Source of the DNA: Flavobacteriales bacterium UBA2669
GTDB lineage: Bacteria; Bacteroidota; Bacteroidia; Flavobacteriales_E; Vicingaceae
Direction of reading: 5' to 3'
Assembly: GCA_002359215.1 (NCBI GenBank)
Contig: DEMN01000008.1
Span: 124,001 to 188,000, forward strand
Length of the DNA stretch: 64,000 bases
Below the pieces are notes generated by a model that saw nothing but the letters and a program-made list of their open reading frames with translations, was not told the DNA's origin and did not search any database. Every line of letters starts with the position of its first letter. Position 1 is the first letter of the stretch. Position numbers and translations under genes: made by a program. Positions 42,395-50,748 of this stretch are shown in pieces.

Positions 42395-44332
42395 TTATTC
42401 CTTTAAAATTCCTTGTTCGATAAGTTCTTCTAGATATACTCTTTTCCCTTTATAAATAGCTGTTACAAAAGCATCATCTTGTCCTTTTGCTACTACTTTG
42501 TCTTTATGTTCATTGGCTAAATTAAGAGTTGTAAAATCTCCTCCTATTGTAAATCGTGTAATACCGTCATCCAGTAAGTTTTTTTCAACTTCTCCTAATC
42601 CCTTTAATCTGTCATAACTATAATTTTCGGGCATATTGTAAGCAGCTATTTGCACTTTAAAAATTAACCCATCCATGCTTTTGTCTCCATAAACTTCTTC
42701 TATATTTTCTTCTTCAACAATTATATCAGATTCAAAATCAACAGTATAAAAAGCTATGTTTTTATTTATTTCTACAAAGTCATCAGTATTTTCAATTGCG
42801 ATAAGTTCCATAACAATAGAATCTCCCTTTAATTTTAAAAGGTGAGCGTCTTTTAATTTATAAATGACTTCATAAATATCTCCTTTTGGTAAATTAGTTA
42901 GGTATTCTCCTGTAACAGAGTTAGAACCTAACTTACTATGTGTTTCTTCCGAACTCTGTATGGTAACTATTATCTCTGCTTCAGCAGGTTGGTTATTAAG
43001 GGTTATGGTTCCTTTAACAACAGCAATAGTCGGAATAAAACCTACCAATCCGGGCATTACACTATAAATATCTTGCAATCCGTACCCACCAGGTCTTCCT
43101 GAAGAAAAATAACCTGTTTTTCCATCAGCAGATAATACATAGTAAGTATCTCTATCAGGGCTGTTAATTGGAAACCCAATATTTGTTGGAGGTAACCATG
43201 TTCCGTTTAATTGAAGTTGGGTATGGAAAATATCATACCCTCCCATACTATTATGACCTTCAGAACTAAAAACTAATGTTCTCCCATCCGGATGGATGAA
43301 AGGAGCATCATCATTATAAGGAGTATTTATAGTTGGACCTAAGTTTTTTATATTTCCCCAAATACTATCGTTAATTAAAGTTGCTTTATAAATGTCTCTT
43401 CCTCCAAACCCTGCAGGTTTATCGCTTGTAAAATATAACGTTTTTCCATCAGCAGATAATGAGGCACTACCTTCCCAGTGATTAGTATTTACCTCTCCTA
43501 AAAGCGGTTTTGGATCACTCCAGCTATTTCCTGATAATTTGCTATAATAAATTTCTCCTTTTTTCTCCTTACTGTCTTTATAAATAAAAAGGGTTTGTCC
43601 ATCAGGTGAAAGAGCAATGCAGGCATCATGGTTATAACCATTAATATTATCTCCCAATGGTTCAGGATTTTTCCATTGTCCATTTGCTGATTTTTCTGAA
43701 ATAAAAATATCTTCAAAACCACCTTTAGATTTTTTGCCAACGTAGGTAAATAACATGGTTTGTTCATCAGAAGAAATTACAGGAACATATTCAGAAGCTT
43801 CTGAGTTTATGGGGGCTCCAATATTGGTGATGGTTACTTCTGCGGGGGTTGCTACTAACATTTTAGCATTCATGCAGTTTTCAATTAATCGCTTTGTAAT
43901 TTGTTGTTGCTCATCATCAATTTTTTGATTGAGATATTCATTAAATACTTTAATAGCATCATCAAATTGATAGGTTAAGTGATAGGCAATTCCTAAAAAG
44001 TACTTAATATCTGCAGCATCAGGGTCGCTTTCTGCTATTGGTTTTAAATACAGCACAGCTTTGTCATAAGCATCTTGTTTTTTTAAATAACACATTCCTA
44101 AGCGATATTGAAGATATGTTTCATTAGGATATTTCTCAATTAAGTCCTCATAAATGGGAAGTGCTAAGGTGTAATATTCTTGTAGGAAAAAATCCTCCGC
44201 TTTATCTAAGTTTGCTTTATCTGCTTTATCAAAAGTTTTAACATTTAATGCTATGGCTTTATTTTGAGTATATCCAATGCTATAAATGCAGGTTAACATT
44301 AAGAATAAAAAAAGAGATTTAATTTTTTTCAC
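42395..44332 (-). CDS. PorE-like envelope protein: TPR, PD40 propeller, regulatory domain and SPOR-like C-terminus
   Basis: A 645-residue exported protein. After a signal peptide (starting MKKIKSLFLFLMLTC) come TPR-type helices (about 35-150), a PD40/WD40-like beta-propeller (about 190-440, blades such as DGQTLFIYKDSKEKKGEIYY and DGRTLVFSSEGHNSMGGYDI), a carboxypeptidase-regulatory-like domain (about 445-540) and a SPOR-like domain (FKVQIAAYNMPENYSYDRL, about 557-640). This is the plan of PorE, the T9SS outer-membrane/peptidoglycan anchor, but with SPOR in place of its OmpA domain. It starts with GTG at 44332. A promoter lies upstream (44380-44407). Confidence 0.82.
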   Translation of the reverse strand: MKKIKSLFLFLMLTCIYSIGYTQNKAIALNVKTFDKADKANLDKAEDFFLQEYYTLALPIYEDLIEKYPNETYLQYRLGMCYLKKQDAYDKAVLYLKPIAESDPDAADIKYFLGIAYHLTYQFDDAIKVFNEYLNQKIDDEQQQITKRLIENCMNAKMLVATPAEVTITNIGAPINSEASEYVPVISSDEQTMLFTYVGKKSKGGFEDIFISEKSANGQWKNPEPLGDNINGYNHDACIALSPDGQTLFIYKDSKEKKGEIYYSKLSGNSWSDPKPLLGEVNTNHWEGSASLSADGKTLYFTSDKPAGFGGRDIYKATLINDSIWGNIKNLGPTINTPYNDDAPFIHPDGRTLVFSSEGHNSMGGYDIFHTQLQLNGTWLPPTNIGFPINSPDRDTYYVLSADGKTGYFSSGRPGGYGLQDIYSVMPGLVGFIPTIAVVKGTITLNNQPAEAEIIVTIQSSEETHSKLGSNSVTGEYLTNLPKGDIYEVIYKLKDAHLLKLKGDSIVMELIAIENTDDFVEINKNIAFYTVDFESDIIVEEENIEEVYGDKSMDGLIFKVQIAAYNMPENYSYDRLKGLGEVEKNLLDDGITRFTIGGDFTTLNLANEHKDKVVAKGQDDAFVTAIYKGKRVYLEELIEQGILKE

Positions 44333-44379
44333 AGATTTAGTTAATTGAGAATATTTGATATAACTGCTTTATTATGAAG

Positions 44380-44407
44380 CAAAAATACATTTTTTTTGCA
44401 ATTTCAA
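44380..44407 (-). promoter_or_regulatory. Promoter of the PorE-like gene
   Basis: On the minus strand a TATTTTTG -7 box (44387-44380) follows a TTG -33 (44407-44405) by 17 bases, 47 bases before the GTG. Confidence 0.5.
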
Positions 44408-44482
44408 GTAATTTGCCAAAGGAGATTGGAGATGTAGAACAAGGCTTCTTATTTTAATGCTGAATTCTGCTATAAAAATAAT

Positions 44483-44550
44483 TATCTTTGACGCTCAAAA
44501 ATAAATACAGATGAAACGACCATAAGTAAAATTTTTCTCACGCATGAGAA
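44483..44550 (+). promoter_or_regulatory. pheT promoter box and leader hairpin
   Basis: A TATCTTTG -7 box (44483-44490) lies 108 bases before pheT. The leader it would produce holds a five-codon ORF, ATG AAA CGA CCA TAA (44511-44525), then a hairpin TTCTCA (44535-44540) / TGAGAA (44545-44550). Regulatory role unproven. Confidence 0.4.
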
Positions 44551-44598
44551 TGATTATTTTGGGAGTTACATGTGACCAAAAAACAATAAGATAAACAC

Positions 44599-47028
44599 AT
44601 GAAAATTTCTTACAACTGGCTTAAAGATTACATAAATATAGAACATCTTACTATTGATCAGCTTTCTGAGTTATTAACCAACTGTGGATTAGAGGTGGAA
44701 GGCTATGAAACTACAGAAAGTATTAAAGGTGGATTAAAAGGCTTGGTGATAGGAGAAGTAGTTGCTAAAGAAAAACATCCTGATGCTGATAGGTTGAGTG
44801 TGACTAAAGTGAAAATCAGTGAAAATGAACCTTTGTTGAATATTGTTTGTGGAGCTCCAAATGTGGCTGAAGGTCAAAAAGTAGTTGTTGCCCCAGTTGG
44901 TTGTACTATTTATCCGCTAGAGGGAGAACCTTTTAAAATTAATAAATCTAAAATAAGAGGTCAGGTTTCTGAAGGGATGATTTGCGCTGAAGATGAAATA
45001 GGGTTAGGAACATCGCACGATGGAATTATGGTGCTGAATGGAGATGCAAGTATTGGTAAATTAGCTAGTGATTTTTTTGGAGTAGAAACAGATGTAATTT
45101 TTGAGATAGGGTTAACTCCTAATAGAGCAGACGCTACTAGTCATATTGGTGTAGCAAGAGATATTGCAGCAGTTTTAAACCAAACTGCTACAAAAAATTT
45201 AGCAGTTAACTTTCCAGTTGTAGATGATGTAAAGGCCACTAATAACAATTTAAGCATTGAGGTGAAAGTAGAAGATAAAGAGAGATGTCCACGTTATTCT
45301 TCTATTTTAATAACTAATGTAGAGGTAAAAGAATCTCCAAATTGGCTGAAAAATAAATTGTTGAGTATAGGTTTAAATCCAATTAATAATGTGGTTGATA
45401 TCACCAATTTTGTGTTGCACGAAGCAGGTCAACCCCTACATGCTTTTGATGCAGATAAAATAGCTGACAAGAAAATTATCGTAAAAACAGTAACCGATAA
45501 AACAAAGTTTATTACACTGGATGGAACAGAAAGAACACTATCTGACCAAGATTTAATGATTTGTGATACTGAAAAACCACTTTGTATTGCTGGGGTTTTT
45601 GGCGGAGTAACTGCCGGAGTAACTAACAACACTAAGCAAGTGTTTTTAGAAAGTGCTTATTTTAATCCCGTTACTATTAGAAAAACATCTAAAAGACATG
45701 GATTAAATACCGATGCTTCTTTTAGATATGAAAGAGGAGCTGATCCAAATATTACTATTTATGCATTGAAAAGAGCAGCTCAACTTATTCAGCAAGTTGC
45801 GGGTGGAATAATAGCTTCAGAAGTGAATGATGTTTATCCTGAAAAAATTAATGATGTTAAAGTTGTTTTTAATTACAGCAATTGTGATAGGCTAATCGGA
45901 AAGCAATTGGATAGAGCTCTTATTAAAAATATTATTATATCTTTGGGAATAACTATCATAAAAGAAAATGAGAATGAGTTGGAACTTAGTGTTCCTCCAT
46001 TTAAAGTAGATGTTACCAGAGAAGTAGATATAATAGAAGAAATTTTGCGTGTTTATGGATATAATAATGTGGAAATTCCTTCAAAAATGACCACGTCTAT
46101 CACTCAAAAACCTGTTCCTGATAAAGAAAAAATTGTTAATACGGTATCTGATTTGCTTGTAAACAAAGGATTTAATGAGTTGTTTTCTAATTCATTAACT
46201 AAAAAATTGTATTATGACAATCAAACAGAAGATTTGGTAGAATTGCTTAATCCATTGAGTAATGAGTTAGGCGTAATGCGAAAAACATTGTTGTATAATG
46301 GATTAGAAACAATAGTATTTAATCAAAATAGAAAAAGTCCGGATTTAAGTTTGTTTGAAATAGGCAAAGTTTACTCTACTGCTGATGGGAAGTTTAAAGA
46401 AACCAATTGTTTGAGTTTGTTTGTTACCGGAAAACAACATCCTGAAAACTGGAATACAACTAAAGAAAACAGTAATTTTTATCATTTAAAAGGAGTTGTT
46501 GTTGCTTTATTAGAAAGATTTGGAATTGAAGAAGACAGAAGTGTAAGCGATATATCAATTTCCAATAATTTTACTTATGGGTTAACTTTTTCGATTAATA
46601 ATAAAGTATTGGTTCAGCTTGGAGAAGTTAGTTCAGAGCTGCAAAATCAATTTGAAATTAATCAGCCTGTATATTTTGCACAACTAAATTTAGATGAGTT
46701 TATTAATATTATTAAAAAGAACAATATAATTTATCGTCCAATAAGTAAATTCCCTCCTGTAAGAAGAGATTTATCTTTATTGTTAGATACTCCAACAACA
46801 TACGAAATATTAAAAATAGCAGCATTTAAGCAAGAAAAAAGATTACTTAAAAAGGTTAATTTATTTGATGTTTATGAAGGAAAAAATCTTGAAAAAGGGA
46901 AAAAATCTTATGCAATGAGTTTTGTTTTTCAGGATGAAAATAAAACATTAACTGATAATGAAGTGGATAAGGTAATGCAAAAATTAATTTTTACTTATAC
47001 CAACGAATTTAATGCTATTGTAAGGTAA
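44599..47028 (+). CDS. pheT: Phenylalanyl-tRNA synthetase beta subunit
   Basis: An 809-residue subunit of the cytosolic alpha2-beta2 enzyme that charges tRNA-Phe. It begins KISYNWLKDYINI, has the EMAP/tRNA-binding OB domain (about 38-150), the B3/4 editing domain with PRYSSILITNVEVKES and DITNFVLHEAGQPLHAFD, the B5 domain, a core catalytic-like domain and the C-terminal FDX-ACB anticodon-binding domain (KFPPVRRDLSLLLD, about 715-809). Length is normal. pheS is not next to it, as is common in Bacteroidota. Confidence 0.97.
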   Translation: MKISYNWLKDYINIEHLTIDQLSELLTNCGLEVEGYETTESIKGGLKGLVIGEVVAKEKHPDADRLSVTKVKISENEPLLNIVCGAPNVAEGQKVVVAPVGCTIYPLEGEPFKINKSKIRGQVSEGMICAEDEIGLGTSHDGIMVLNGDASIGKLASDFFGVETDVIFEIGLTPNRADATSHIGVARDIAAVLNQTATKNLAVNFPVVDDVKATNNNLSIEVKVEDKERCPRYSSILITNVEVKESPNWLKNKLLSIGLNPINNVVDITNFVLHEAGQPLHAFDADKIADKKIIVKTVTDKTKFITLDGTERTLSDQDLMICDTEKPLCIAGVFGGVTAGVTNNTKQVFLESAYFNPVTIRKTSKRHGLNTDASFRYERGADPNITIYALKRAAQLIQQVAGGIIASEVNDVYPEKINDVKVVFNYSNCDRLIGKQLDRALIKNIIISLGITIIKENENELELSVPPFKVDVTREVDIIEEILRVYGYNNVEIPSKMTTSITQKPVPDKEKIVNTVSDLLVNKGFNELFSNSLTKKLYYDNQTEDLVELLNPLSNELGVMRKTLLYNGLETIVFNQNRKSPDLSLFEIGKVYSTADGKFKETNCLSLFVTGKQHPENWNTTKENSNFYHLKGVVVALLERFGIEEDRSVSDISISNNFTYGLTFSINNKVLVQLGEVSSELQNQFEINQPVYFAQLNLDEFINIIKKNNIIYRPISKFPPVRRDLSLLLDTPTTYEILKIAAFKQEKRLLKKVNLFDVYEGKNLEKGKKSYAMSFVFQDENKTLTDNEVDKVMQKLIFTYTNEFNAIVR

Positions 47029-47098
47029 AAGTTAAATAAAGGTTTTGTTATTCTTGGGTTCTTAAGAGTAAGGTAATTAATAGTTTAGTTGATTTTTT

Positions 47099-47129
47099 TT
47101 GATTATATTTTAAATAAAGGTTATATTTG
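47099..47129 (+). promoter_or_regulatory. Promoter TTG-N20-TATATTTG
   Basis: The -33 TTG at 47099-47101 and -7 TATATTTG at 47122-47129 fit the Bacteroidota consensus. The leader to the ATG at 47174 is about 37 bases. Confidence 0.6.
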
Positions 47130-47173
47130 TTCCTTAAACAATTAATCTAATTATTAACTAAAACTTTAATGCT

Positions 47174-48898
47174 ATGAAAAAACTTTCACTATTTTTAGCG
47201 ATGACCTTGACAGGAGCTATTGCTTTTGCTCAGGTGATTTTTCAAGTGCAATCTCCAGCTCCATTGATGGGGAATTATGCACTTACATGGGCGGATCCAG
47301 GGGGAAATGACTGGGCAACGCCAGATTTAAATAATCCAGCAAATGCTGTTACAGGTACATTACAATTTGTTGATTCTCCAGGAGGAGACACAATTGCTTG
47401 TGCACCACCTTTAGCTACCAGTTTAACTGGAAAAATTGCAGTTGTATATAGAGGTAGTTGTGAGTTTGGTGCAAAGGCTTTAGCAGCACAAAATGCAGGA
47501 GCAATAGCTGTAATTATAATAAATAATATAGCTGGACCACCAGTTGAGATGGGAGGGGGAGCTAGTGGACTTTCTGTTACAATTCCTGTTATTATGATTT
47601 CTAATGTAGATGGGGCATTATTAAGAAACGACATTATTGCTGGTAATGTTACTGGTTTTATAGGAAGTAAAGTTGGTTTGTTTGCAGATGATTTAGGTTC
47701 GACTAAAGCAGATGTGTTGATGGCTAGAAGGTTTTCTAATTTATTGCCTCTTGCTCAAAGTGCAACGGAATTTAATGTTGCTACAGGCGCATGGGTAAGA
47801 AATTATGGTAATCAAACTCAGAATAATGCTGAATTAAAAGTTGAAATTTCTCTAGGAGGAGTTCCTCTTTTTGCTGATAGTGCTGCTATTAACGGATTAG
47901 CTCCAAACGATTCTATCTATGTTTCATTGGGTACGTTTTCTCAAGCTATTTATGTTGCAGGATATTATACAATGACTTACACTATAACTACACAAAATAC
48001 TGATGGAGACCCTAATGACAATGTAATTATAGCAGACTTTATGTTAGATAATGCTATTTATTCTTATGGAAGAAGAGATGAAAATAATGGTGAATTATTA
48101 AGTCCTGCAGGTTATAGACCTGGTACTTTTAATAGTGGATACGAAAATTGTTTAGCTTTCAGTGATCCAAATGCAAGTAGATTGCAAGCTAATGGGATGA
48201 CTTTTTCTGTTACAGCAAGCACTGGTGATGATATTTCAAATGAATTTATTGAAACAGTAGCTTATGAATGGAATGATGTTTTTACAGATGTTAATGACCC
48301 TAACTTTGGTTTTGCCAATTTAGTAGAGGTAGATAACGTTTTTCATGTGTTTCAATCTAATAATGAGCAGGATTCTAATATATATATTCCTTTTAATTCT
48401 CCAATTACTTTGGCAGATAATCAACGTTATTTATTTTGCTTTAGAACGCAAAGTACAGTGTTGTTTTTAGGTTTTGATAATCAATTAGATTATACGACTA
48501 CTCAAAATACATATTTACAACCAAGTATTCCTTTGTTTGTAGATGGGTCTAATGCTTATTTAAATGGTTTTGGACTAGAAAATGTTCCAGCACTTTCTGT
48601 TACTTTCGCTCCTGCAGGATCTGTAGGTGTTGATGAAGTAGGAATAAATAATGATATCACTCCTTATCCAAACCCTGCTAATAATATTATTAATATACCT
48701 GTTGGTAAATTTAATGGATTGGCTCAAGTAGATATTTATGATGTTGCAGGAAAATTAGTTGCTACAGAAAATGTTAATTTAAGCTCAACTAATGTAATTT
48801 CTGTTGATGTTGCTAACATTGAAAATGGAACTTATATCTTCAAAATGACTTTTGCTGATGAATCTACAAAAGCATTTAATGTTTTAATTAGCAGATAA
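47174..48898 (+). CDS. T9SS-secreted protein with protease-associated (PA) domain
   Basis: A 574-residue secreted protein. Signal peptide MKKLSLFLAMTLTGAIAFAQ, then a PA domain (about 75-165; GKIAVVYRGSCEFGAKALAA, AGAIAVIIINN, VTIPVIMISN), a central beta-rich region of unknown type (about 175-480) and the type A T9SS sorting tail (last 75 residues; PYPNPANNIINIPV, VDIYDVAGKLVATE, GTYIFKM). PA domains usually accompany peptidases or bind sugars or peptides, but no catalytic domain is visible here. Own promoter, terminator shared with the convergent neighbour. Confidence 0.88.
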   Translation: MKKLSLFLAMTLTGAIAFAQVIFQVQSPAPLMGNYALTWADPGGNDWATPDLNNPANAVTGTLQFVDSPGGDTIACAPPLATSLTGKIAVVYRGSCEFGAKALAAQNAGAIAVIIINNIAGPPVEMGGGASGLSVTIPVIMISNVDGALLRNDIIAGNVTGFIGSKVGLFADDLGSTKADVLMARRFSNLLPLAQSATEFNVATGAWVRNYGNQTQNNAELKVEISLGGVPLFADSAAINGLAPNDSIYVSLGTFSQAIYVAGYYTMTYTITTQNTDGDPNDNVIIADFMLDNAIYSYGRRDENNGELLSPAGYRPGTFNSGYENCLAFSDPNASRLQANGMTFSVTASTGDDISNEFIETVAYEWNDVFTDVNDPNFGFANLVEVDNVFHVFQSNNEQDSNIYIPFNSPITLADNQRYLFCFRTQSTVLFLGFDNQLDYTTTQNTYLQPSIPLFVDGSNAYLNGFGLENVPALSVTFAPAGSVGVDEVGINNDITPYPNPANNIINIPVGKFNGLAQVDIYDVAGKLVATENVNLSSTNVISVDVANIENGTYIFKMTFADESTKAFNVLISR

Positions 48899-48929
48899 TT
48901 TGCTAAAATAATACAATATTATACTAATA

Positions 48930-48962
48930 AAAAAACCTTCAAGGACTTCTTGGAGGTTTTTT
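48930..48962. terminator. Bidirectional terminator
   Basis: A 14-bp stem (48930-48943 with 48949-48962, core AACCTTCAAG, one G-U pair) with a GACTT loop and A/T tails on both sides separates the convergent PA-domain and barrel genes. Confidence 0.85.
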
Positions 48963-49728
48963 ATTTTAAGTGTTCCGGTTTTTTTTGTCTAAAATCTTTT
49001 TTAGGAGGTGCTTTTTTCTCTTTATCTTCATGGAAAAAATACCTTAAATCTATGGTTAGATAATTGCCCGACAAATCAAATCTAGCTTCTTCATTTCTAT
49101 TATAAGCTTCGTAAGTAATAAAAGATTGCATAAGAGAACTAAAAGGTCTGTGAAAAGAAAAACCAGCATACCAATAACCACTTTTTCTTGTTCTGTATTC
49201 CCAACCAACATTAGCTATTAAACTCACTTGAACCCAGCTTTTTCTATTTACGGCATTAGCAAATATTTCATATTCACTTACAAAAAGTGGAGTAGGGTAA
49301 ATATCTACAGATAAACCTCCTGAAACATTCATAAACATTTCTCGTCCCAACTGCACATAAACTAACCCTGAAACAGGAATTTCGTAAGTTACCAGTCTAA
49401 ATTTAGAATTACTTGTAAAAGCAGAGTCTTTATCATTTATACTAAGGCTAAAATTTCTACGTAAGTAGTTAATACCAGTTTCTAAGGAGATATTTTTTGT
49501 CAAGCCTTTTCTTATCACCATTCCGAAACTTAAACCTACTTTTGGGTCAATTTCAAAAGAGATGCTATTTTGTTCTTTAGCTTGTTTACCACCATCAATA
49601 TAGTTGAGTGGTACAATTGGTTTAAATTGTATACCAAAGGTGGTTATCTTCTCTTGTGCTTTAAGATTATCCGAAAGCAATAGAAAAAGAAATCCGATAA
49701 AATAATAAAATGTTGTTTTTACATTCAT
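48961..49728 (-). CDS. Predicted outer membrane beta-barrel protein
   Basis: A 255-residue exported protein with a signal peptide (MNVKTTFYYFIGFLFLLLSD, cleavage after LKAQ) and alternating aromatic strands typical of porin-like barrels (IGFLF, FEIDPKVGLSFGMVIRKGL, NVSGGLSVDIYPTPLF, GYWYAGFSFHRPFSS). An unusual charged tail of about 20 residues (HEDKEKKAPPKKDFRQKKP) follows the last strand. A -7 box lies at 49750-49757, 21 bases before the ATG. Function unknown. Confidence 0.72.
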   Translation of the reverse strand: MNVKTTFYYFIGFLFLLLSDNLKAQEKITTFGIQFKPIVPLNYIDGGKQAKEQNSISFEIDPKVGLSFGMVIRKGLTKNISLETGINYLRRNFSLSINDKDSAFTSNSKFRLVTYEIPVSGLVYVQLGREMFMNVSGGLSVDIYPTPLFVSEYEIFANAVNRKSWVQVSLIANVGWEYRTRKSGYWYAGFSFHRPFSSLMQSFITYEAYNRNEEARFDLSGNYLTIDLRYFFHEDKEKKAPPKKDFRQKKPEHLK

Positions 49729-49749
49729 AAACTATGTAATGCTTGCCTG

Positions 49750-49757
49750 CAAAACTA
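49750..49757 (-). promoter_or_regulatory. -7 box (TAGTTTTG) of the barrel gene
   Basis: Exact TAnnTTTG on the minus strand, 21 bases before the ATG at 49728. Confidence 0.45.
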
Positions 49758-49832
49758 AACAATTCGTAGTATAAGTTGAAGGAGTAACTTTTAAATGGAT
49801 AGTTTTAGTATATAAATGGTAGGATTTTTCTA

Positions 49833-50747
49833 TTAAACGGTATTTTTTTGAGTTTTTTTAAGTGTTAAAAGTAAAAATGCTGTGGTAATGAAACTTATTA
49901 TGATAAGTGAAATAGATAATAAAGTATTTTCTGAAGATAAAAATGGCTCACTTTCGTTAATAGTATTAGGATTGATATAAGCAGCTATTACAACAGAACC
50001 ATTGTTTAATAAATGAGCTAAAATTGGCAACCAAAGTGATTTACTCCAAAAAAATAGATAGCCAAACATTACTCCTAAAATTAATCGTGGCAAAAAGCCA
50101 TAGAACTGCATGTGTAATGCACTAAATATAATCGCTGTAATCCAAATACCTAAATGATATTTCTTTGTCCATTTAATAAAAAGTTTTTGCAATACACCTC
50201 TAAACAATAATTCTTCGCCTACAGCTGGTAAAATAGCAACTAAAAAAAAAATAAAAAAGAAATTAAGAAAGTTATCCATTTTAAGGAATGATGTAGTTAG
50301 TAAAATGGCTTGTTCTTCACTCTGCTTCATCCATTCTTCAATAGCGGACATAAATTCAGGTAATACTAATTTTGAATTTATATCTATCGTAAAGGATAAA
50401 AATGGCATTACCACCAACATAATAAGCACAGTTAAAACAATACTTTTAAAGTTAGTTTTTACTTTAATGCCAAGTTCTGTAAATGGAGTTTCACTAACAA
50501 GTTTAGCATAAATTAGAGGTGGAATGATAAACAAGCCCATGGAGCTGAAAAGTTGAATAATTTTTAGTGCATTTAGTTCATCATTTGCTAATTGATGATA
50601 AGAAAATTGATGGCTGATATTAATATCAAAAAATAATTTGGCAACTACAGCACCAACAATTGAAAAAAGTAAAACACTTAATAAACAAAATATTAGAATT
50701 ATTACTAATTGTTTTAGGTAGTCGGGTTTTTCTATAAGACTATTCAT
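49833..50747 (-). CDS. CPBP/CAAX-type intramembrane metalloprotease
   Basis: A 304-residue membrane protein of the CPBP (Abi, PF02517) family with about eight helices. Conserved motifs are EELLFRGVLQKLF (glutamate pair and Arg), FSALHMQFYGFLPRL (first His) and HLLNNGSVV (second His), the metal-binding catalytic set. The TTG at 50759 is rejected in favour of the ATG at 50747, one base after the ClC stop, so the two genes are translationally linked. CPBP proteins in bacteria are tied to bacteriocin immunity or membrane-protein processing; the ClC neighbour gives no further clue. Confidence 0.87.
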   Translation of the reverse strand: MNSLIEKPDYLKQLVIILIFCLLSVLLFSIVGAVVAKLFFDINISHQFSYHQLANDELNALKIIQLFSSMGLFIIPPLIYAKLVSETPFTELGIKVKTNFKSIVLTVLIMLVVMPFLSFTIDINSKLVLPEFMSAIEEWMKQSEEQAILLTTSFLKMDNFLNFFFIFFLVAILPAVGEELLFRGVLQKLFIKWTKKYHLGIWITAIIFSALHMQFYGFLPRLILGVMFGYLFFWSKSLWLPILAHLLNNGSVVIAAYINPNTINESEPFLSSENTLLSISLIIISFITTAFLLLTLKKTQKNTV

Positions 50748-50748
50748 T

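Noticed and set aside
44461..44598. tRNA or small stable RNA before pheT
   Set aside because: The region does not fold into a cloverleaf and has no tRNA consensus boxes.
47275..47634. 119-residue minus-strand frame
   Set aside because: It is the antisense shadow of the PA-domain coding region, whose reading is well supported.
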